From Sipunculus nudus (taxonomy: Eukaryota > Annelida > Sipuncula > Golfingiida > Sipunculidae): a DNA stretch of 64,000 bases. Positions 57,619 to 64,000 of this stretch are shown here, piece by piece. Every line of letters starts with the position of its first letter. Within the stretch, counting starts at the first letter, position 1. Where the stretch lies: positions 23,968,362 to 24,032,361 of the forward strand of contig CM049307.1 of the NCBI GenBank assembly GCA_026874595.1, in the 5' to 3' direction. Both the position numbers and the translations under genes were made by a program. The notes under the pieces are model-generated. The model saw only the letters and a program-made list of their open reading frames with translations. It searched no databases and was not told the origin of the DNA.

Positions 57619-58146
57619 AACCAAAAAAAAAGAAAAGAAGTTACATTAAATTTGTTAAATATGTATGTTTAAAAAATAGACCGGCATGTTCTACATTTAT
57701 ACTGGTATATATATTCAAAATGTTGATACATAATACTGAGTTACTCCGCATATGTTTACTTAAGATCTAACCTCGAGCGGATTATATACCTGTTGGCAAA
57801 TCTGAGACTGTTTCAAGGTCGTTTCTGTATAAATGGATCGATAAAACAATAAGACTTCCTTTTAATTTAAATGTTTAGGCCTATTCTTAGGTCTTATCAA
57901 CCCTTTGCCATGATATATGATATATTCAATTGTCGAGGCTCTGCCCATGTTGCTTAATAATATGTGGTCCGCTTTTCTAATTTCCCCTTTTACACCCAGT
58001 CTTGAAAAGTACGATGTATATAATGACGATTTTACCATATAAATATTTATATTTACATATTTATTTTGTAATGGAATGACGTTTATATCTGCAGTAAGCA
58101 TGCAGTTTATATATATATGATAAATATACAATAATTTTATTAATTC

Positions 58147-58148
<2 letters not shown>

Positions 58149-58222
<74 letters not shown>
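58149..58222. repeat. (TA)n microsatellite
   Basis: About 37 TA dinucleotides. The Ile/Tyr-repeat frames crossing it are artefacts. Confidence 0.95.
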
Positions 58223-58226
<4 letters not shown>

Positions 58227-59672
58227 CGCCTGTGGTGCAGATAAGATTCTTTGAGCCGGGCGCGATAATACAGCGGAAGCCCCTCTTACCGATAACGTGA
58301 ACTGAACGTCTGCCAAACCGCACGACTTTCTGCAAAATTGAAAGTGTTTAGGTGCTAAAAAACGTGGGAGTGAAATAGACATGCTCACCATGGCAATATT
58401 CTCAATATATTTACGGACAAAATAACGCCATATGCATGTATAATTGAGTATAACCTTGATAAATGTATGACAATTTATGCTTATATTAACTTGAGAGGAC
58501 GGCTTGCGTTACATTTCATACGGTTCATTTCAAGGATTTCAACGGTGTCTAGGATGCATGGGGCCAGCTAAATGTTTCTGAATTTTATGTAAAGTGAAGA
58601 TTTTATTATCCCTTTGGAGCATTGAGAGCCAGAATTTTTAAATTTGGTTTCAATAAAAAAATGCAGCTCTTATGAGCATGATTTTAATTTTTATCATACG
58701 TTCTTTATACACACAACCAGCGATGGCGAACATGACGAAAATAGTTGCCGTATTCGGTGAGGACCGTGCTGCCATTTTGACGTCTGGTTTATCCTTATAT
58801 GCCCCCCCCCCCCCCCCCGCAATACCACATACACTCGTATTATGAAATATCCCGGATTCGTCCCTTTTTATATTACCACACTAAGGTCAAGGTAAAAACA
58901 AAGATGATACCGGCGACCAGCAATGTAATGGGATTCTTGCTGTATCGATTGATAAATCTCACATGCTTTCTTAGGAAGGGGAATTGTGGGAGAAAGTTGA
59001 TCATAATTTAGCTGTGCAGAACAAGACAGAGACCTCAATCAATTTATGTGTCGAACGCCAAAGCTTATTCTTACGCAAACATAGAATGTGGCAATTTTAC
59101 GGCGAACAACGTAGTGTCACATCAGTTAAAGATGGTGAAGATGTGATGGAAAACTATCGGTAGATGGCGCCACAAGCTATATTATCAAGGCCTGAAACCC
59201 GGCCACACTAAAAACGTTCCCTACTGCCAGGTGTCGTTTATGCCAAAAACAAACTTCGTCAGAGACACAGAACAGTATTAAGATGTACTTATATAACATC
59301 TATGAAGAGTATCAGGTCTTGGCTTCATGTTTACTCTCACAAGCCGACAAAAGCCAAAAAAGTGTGGGGTCGTATATCTTCTTGTCATACAATCCTGACC
59401 CGATTGCAGTGACACCATAATGACGCCATAATGACCCTCTAAAGCAAAAATTTATACACTACATTTCTTCGATAGGAATCATATTTGTTTGTTTGAGATA
59501 ATGATAAACAAATCCAAAAATCAAACGAATGGGGAGGGGTTGTAAGACCCGTTTGGTAAAATGGCTATAGAGCCAATCAGAGCTTGCCAAACCATTCAAT
59601 ACGCTGTAAGTATTTTCATCTATTTCATCATCTATTTTTAATTCCAATAAGGGATTTTGGGGAGTGCCGGGG
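58223..59672. other. No gene seen; poly(C) at 58802-58818
   Basis: AT-rich unique DNA with one C17 tract. No coding frame recognised. Confidence 0.45.
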
Positions 59673-59766
59673 CAGGAACGGATCCAGTATTTTGGTAACG
59701 TGAGGGTCCAACCAAGTAGTCTCAAGAAGTCCAGGCCGCAATAGAACCTGCATGGACCCGCCACTG
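59673..59766. mobile_element. Short GGATCC-ended MITE
   Basis: CAGGAACGGATCCAGTATTT at the left and TGGACCCGCCACTG at the right fit the CAGGGGCGGATCC consensus. AGTGCCG and CGGCACT just outside extend the inversion. Only 94 bases, so internally deleted. Confidence 0.5.
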
Positions 59767-61924
59767 CGGCACTACTTGTCTGAACCTTTAAACAAAAATT
59801 AACGTTCATCACAATCGAAGTAAAATATTGTGCATGTTGGCATGTTTGCTTTTTGTTCATCGTTTCATTAACTTCTTTCCCTAAAAAAATCATGTCAATT
59901 TAATTTTTCTTGAAACAATTTAATTCAACAGTTTTATGATATACGTCTCATCGACGCTAATGGTATATTTTGAATTCCCAGTGCATTGAGGGGGAAATTA
60001 TTTTTTTACCCAAAATCCCTGAACAGGACTCTTGTGGGTAGGGTGCAGAGCACCTCGGCTGTCCTGGACAGCCAAAAATGTAAAACATAGAAATATACAC
60101 CAGGTTACACGCTACACCAAACTCCTTGCTGCGCTGGTCCGTGCGACGCTGCAAAGCAAAGCAGAAAGAGATTATCTAAGAATTATTTAAGGCGCCGCGA
60201 AAAAAGTAAACCGCTATTGACTTGCTTAAACAATTGCAGCGTGGCGCAGAACATTTTTTTTTGCCTTGTCTTCATAAATACTATCAACGGAGACGATGTA
60301 AGTGTGGAGTTCACAGTGTTTTAATGATATGCCCAACAGATGGCGCTGGACACCACGAAGCTTTCTTGTGACAAGCTCCTTTTGTCGACCTTCATCATAA
60401 CCACTGCTCAGTGAATGATATGATTTAATAACTCAGCATTAACTTTACAAGCCATGTTGGCCTTATAGGACAAGTTGTAACTGTCACAGAAATATGTGTG
60501 TATACTATATTTTCGCATGTCCGAATTATATTTTTACAAGTATTTAAAACATGGTGATTTTTACATTACTATAGACCTTTTCGACCCCACTTGCGCCACC
60601 TGCCGGTCACGACTGATACTGAGTGTTCGGGTTTGTTATATTGACAAATAAGATCATATTTTGCTGCATTCTAAATATAAAAGTAAATATTCTTTAACGA
60701 TGTGGTCCCTAAGGAGCCCCCCGCTTGCGTTTAACTTTTTTTCATAACCCGGAATACAGGCACATAGAATAATACAGAGATCATAACGCGCAGTGCGCAT
60801 GCTCGTAGAAAATGGTTTATTATCCGCCTTTTCGGCCTTGGTTTTAGCATAAGTAGTTTTATACAAATATACCTATATGATTAGCCATCGCTAAGAGTGC
60901 AATAATTGACAGAAATACGTACATATATATATATAAGCAAGATATCCACAAGAAGGTAACAGAAATACGATTTGATACATTTTTTTTATTCAATACATAT
61001 ATGGTTATCAGGGTCATGTACGCTTTTCCGTACATGAAGCTTAATATATAACGAATTCCATTTGTAGTACATGTACATGCATGTGATAAAGGAAGCACTC
61101 GCATACATAAAGACATTTAATCATACCATGTTTGTTTCGGTACAAAGCTCAAATAACTACAGCAATTATCTCTTTATGCATCTTGCCATGATATAAGGTG
61201 GCACATATGTAGAATGGAGAGGGCCTTGAGGCATAAAAATATATAACTCTCAGAGACACAGGTATGTAACACAGAGGTATATAAAACACATAGGTAATAG
61301 ATGGCTATAATGTTTCAACAGAATATGATTGAATTGTAAATAGACACATGTATATAGTTCAGCACAGTCATTCCATAAAACATCCCCTCGGGCGGATAAC
61401 TCTCATGCTGTAACCAAACGGAAAACAAAAGTAACGTGACCGTAACTGATAAACCGAGAAAACGCTGCTTCTCTTTGATGAAATACTTGACAGCACTCAA
61501 AGCCAGGAAAACAAACGGTGTACTTAAACTGGGTGTTTATAGATACAGGAGATGTTTATATCGTGTGGTTTTACGTTCTACTACAACCATTCCTGTTGTT
61601 ATTACTGTTTTGATTGACAGCCACTGATTTGCCCAGGACACGGCTCTAACGGCACCGGTTATCCGCGGCTTCCCCGTTTCCCATGATTCTGTTCACTTGC
61701 TTTCGCTTTTGCTTTAGGAAGGTCAGATAACTGTACCGGTTAATGGCTACTTACACATACTTCACACAGTGCAGCATTAAGGGTCTTAGGTCATGGCCGT
61801 ACCTTGAACCCCCCCCCCCCCCTTGCCTCTGTCAGCTGCTTACAAGGAAATTTGAATCCAAGTTATGATTTTAACCGAGCCTGCATTGAAAACAAGCTTG
61901 GAATTAAGATTATGCATGTACATG
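59767..61924. other. No gene seen
   Basis: Unique AT-rich DNA with a C13 tract at about 61810. The 60-90-codon frames carry no recognisable motif. Confidence 0.45.
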
Positions 61925-61933
61925 AATAAATAA

Positions 61934-61974
<41 letters not shown>
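61925..61974. repeat. (TAAA)n followed by (TA)n microsatellite
   Basis: AATAAATAAATAAA leads into an uninterrupted TA tract. Confidence 0.9.
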
Positions 61975-61977
<3 letters not shown>

Positions 61978-63002
61978 ACCAATAAGTGATATAACATTGT
62001 GTATAAATGTGTGAGGGTGTGTGTGTATTAATGAATATATGCATGCAGGGTTGGGGGGGGGAGGGGCTACATATAGTGTCATGCCGGTCTCCATGAATCA
62101 TACATCAGCTGAACGAGGACAATATAATGTCTGTAAATCATCTTTATCCGTGTGAACACATGTATTAACCGTTTTACCCCATACTCAAATATGTAGTAGG
62201 AGACATAAATCATATTTAATCAGCTGACGTTACTGGGATACCTGCGCGTGACCGAGCACAGCTGTCACGTATCTGTCAGATTCTATAAAGTAAACTACAT
62301 GTTAAATTTCAATTTACTGGCATAAATAGCGGAGTTCTGTTAATGAATTGTACTAAAGACATTAGTTTCATGTATATCTGTGCACATTTGCTTATCGTGC
62401 ATGAGTGTGCTATATGACGAACATCAACATGTGTGAACGGATTCAAATAAAAATGTGCTTCCTTTGGTTTCATATACGCTATATATTTCCATGGATGGTA
62501 ATTGTGTAACGAAAAGCCATGTTTATTAAGCTATGTATATTCACACATAAACACAGGTATGTGCCAAATGTTTATAATCATGTGGGTTTTTTTTGTAGGT
62601 GTATGTATGCATGCAATTTCTGGGTTTTGATTAATTAACTTAGCCTAGGAGGTTATAGTTTCACTCGTGTTCATTTTTTTGTTTGTAAGCATGATTATAT
62701 ATATAGGCAAAGCCTAATTTACTGATTTCAATTGAATTCTGTGGAGGGTTGGATCATGGGCATGGGAAGACTCCATTTAAAGTCTAAGTCCGGTACAATA
62801 GTTTTGGCATGACCTGGTATTTTTGTTGGTTCAGTTACCTGACGTGTGAAATTGAAACACTGCATGCATGGTAACCATGTATTAGCTCTGGTTTTAATCT
62901 GTGTGTTTCTGTCTTATACTCTCTGCCTTTTTCACTCTGCTTCCGTGCATGCAATACTTATATTAGTATCAAGTTATGGGTGGAAATGCAGGTTTAAAAA
63001 GG
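61975..63002. other. No gene seen
   Basis: AT-rich DNA with many CATGCATG words. One 62-codon ATG frame (about 62862-63052) has a hydrophobic, signal-like N-terminus but no other support. Confidence 0.4.
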
Positions 63003-63145
63003 ATGTGCCTACACAAACGAATGCGCCATTTGTGGGTTCCTCTGTGTTATGACTCAGCAAAACTTTGCACACCAAGGACCCGTAGCACCTTTCCGCCAGA
63101 GGTCGTTTCCACTCTTGCGAGTACGAGTCTGCGCCGTGTGGACAG
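63003..63145 (+). CDS. Weak candidate first coding exon
   Basis: Two ATGs (63003 and 63021) open a frame of 47 codons plus two bases that stops at a good donor, ACAG/GTAGGT at 63146. The sequence is GC-richer than its flanks and reads RSTFPPEVVSTLASTSLRRV near the end, with a phase-2 junction. I do not recognise a family, and the other frames are also partly open. An acceptor exon would be right of it, and none is obvious before 64000. Confidence 0.2.
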
Positions 63146-63154
63146 GTAGGTGCG

Positions 63155-63190
63155 TATATATATATATATATATTATATATATTATTTTTA
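63155..63190. repeat. (TA)n microsatellite
   Basis: A TA tract with one interruption, immediately after the candidate donor site. Confidence 0.9.
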
Positions 63191-63499
63191 TATCATATGA
63201 TTAGTTATATAATGATTACCATGCCATGCTAAATATTCTAAAAATATGATATACACAATATGATAAACAATATACACAATTCAATTTACATCAACAATTG
63301 AAACATAATCTATGTTTTACGTACCAACAACGAAATGACGCTTCACTCAATATAACAATATATATACCCTGCACGTCCGCCATATACAAACTCTGTTTTG
63401 AGATTATTTTATTTTCATCCGAAAAAACTCATAGTATATCATATAGAAAACAATACACGGTGCTGGACTAATAACTAATCTCGTATATATACAAAGTAA

Positions 63500-63554
<55 letters not shown>

Positions 63555-64000
63555 AAAGTACAATTAACCGTTTATTTCCAGCCGAATGATGGTACAAATC
63601 CAAATTTAATGAATATTGATTGGATGCATATAATGTTGCCTTGTATACAAATACAATTTCACGATTAAACTTCCAATTATTATAACAATGTCTAACCTCG
63701 GTTATATGTATACATGTATAATAGATATAATTGATATAATTTATCATATACTAGTATATATTTATATCAGCAGGAAGACTGAGAAAGGGGAGGGGGGCGT
63801 CGTATAATAATATATACCAGCAGAAGGGAGCAGATCAACTTAACAACATATTACTAATAAACCACATACTTTTCTATTTTTAGAAATAACCATTGCATTG
63901 TTTTACCTTATGTAGCATATAATCTTATTGTTATATTACAAACTCATGAAAGCGGATCTTTATCTGTACCTGGCAAGTTAGTCAAATTGCTGCTTGATAA
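63191..64000. other. No gene seen; (TA)n at 63504-63552
   Basis: AT-rich DNA with one long TA tract. No coding or RNA gene recognised. Confidence 0.5.

Noticed and set aside
59459..59893. 144-codon minus-strand ORF
   Set aside because: It runs through the short MITE at 59673-59766 and has no coding bias outside it.
62846..63052. Small ORF with a signal-peptide-like start
   Set aside because: Only the hydrophobic stretch supports it. It overlaps the candidate exon in another frame, and chance T-rich codons explain it.

Overview
This window is animal nuclear DNA, AT-rich and gene-poor: spliced coding exons with GT/AG borders, long introns and intergenic DNA, tRNA-derived SINEs, many (TA)n and (GA)n microsatellites, and layer upon layer of transposon debris. 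The dominant repeats begin with a hairpin (TTAGCTCAGCTGACT...AGTCATCTGAGCTA), then a GTCC/ACGG-type tetranucleotide run and a tandem core, and end in a conserved palindromic terminus (TGACCCATGGGTCACTTGT). That architecture matches the pearl / non-autonomous Helentron elements known from bivalves, so a bivalve or other marine mollusc is the best guess. No species call is justified from sequence alone.

Only two protein-coding genes are supported. (1) The last two coding exons of a CLEC16A (ema/gop-1) orthologue lie on the + strand at 8186-8492 and 8742-10144, with a 3' UTR ending near 10545. The rest of the gene is upstream of the window. (2) A complete, apparently single-exon SOCS gene of the CISH/SOCS2 type lies on the - strand at 55003-55857. 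It has an SH2 domain, a SOCS box, a TATA box and two perfect STAT-type sites upstream. The two genes face each other, as CLEC16A and SOCS1 do on human 16p13, which may be retained ancient microsynteny.

Layout: 1-3239, tail of a pearl-like element and a TIR-bounded element carrying a decayed gene of unknown function. 3368-7258, a direct duplication (offset 1752 bp) holding a higher-order 149/129-bp array built on the palindrome GGTGGCGCCACC. 7358-10545, a truncated element and the CLEC16A 3' end. 10874-14079, a large composite pearl-like element with arrays containing perfect DR1-like motifs. 14080-19038, mostly unique AT-rich DNA with fragments. 19039-20480 and 31233-33322, two oppositely oriented copies of one pearl-like family. 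20491-31230, a 51-bp repeat ORF, microsatellites, a SINE split by a TCGT-rich foldback element, and a 33-copy 37-bp minisatellite. 33323-45830, microsatellites, a hAT-like MITE with target duplication, a SINE, a 36-bp minisatellite and a 53-bp satellite. 45814-48883, a nest of pearl-like elements in which one insertion can be read exactly against a paralogous empty site. 49000-55000, largely unique AT-rich DNA and microsatellites. 55003-56230, SOCS and its promoter. 56230-64000, no supported gene apart from one weak candidate exon near 63003-63145.

The two genes are not an operon and have separate promoters. CLEC16A proteins act in endolysosomal trafficking and mitophagy, and SOCS proteins give feedback inhibition of cytokine/JAK-STAT signalling. 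A functional reason for their proximity is not shown here.
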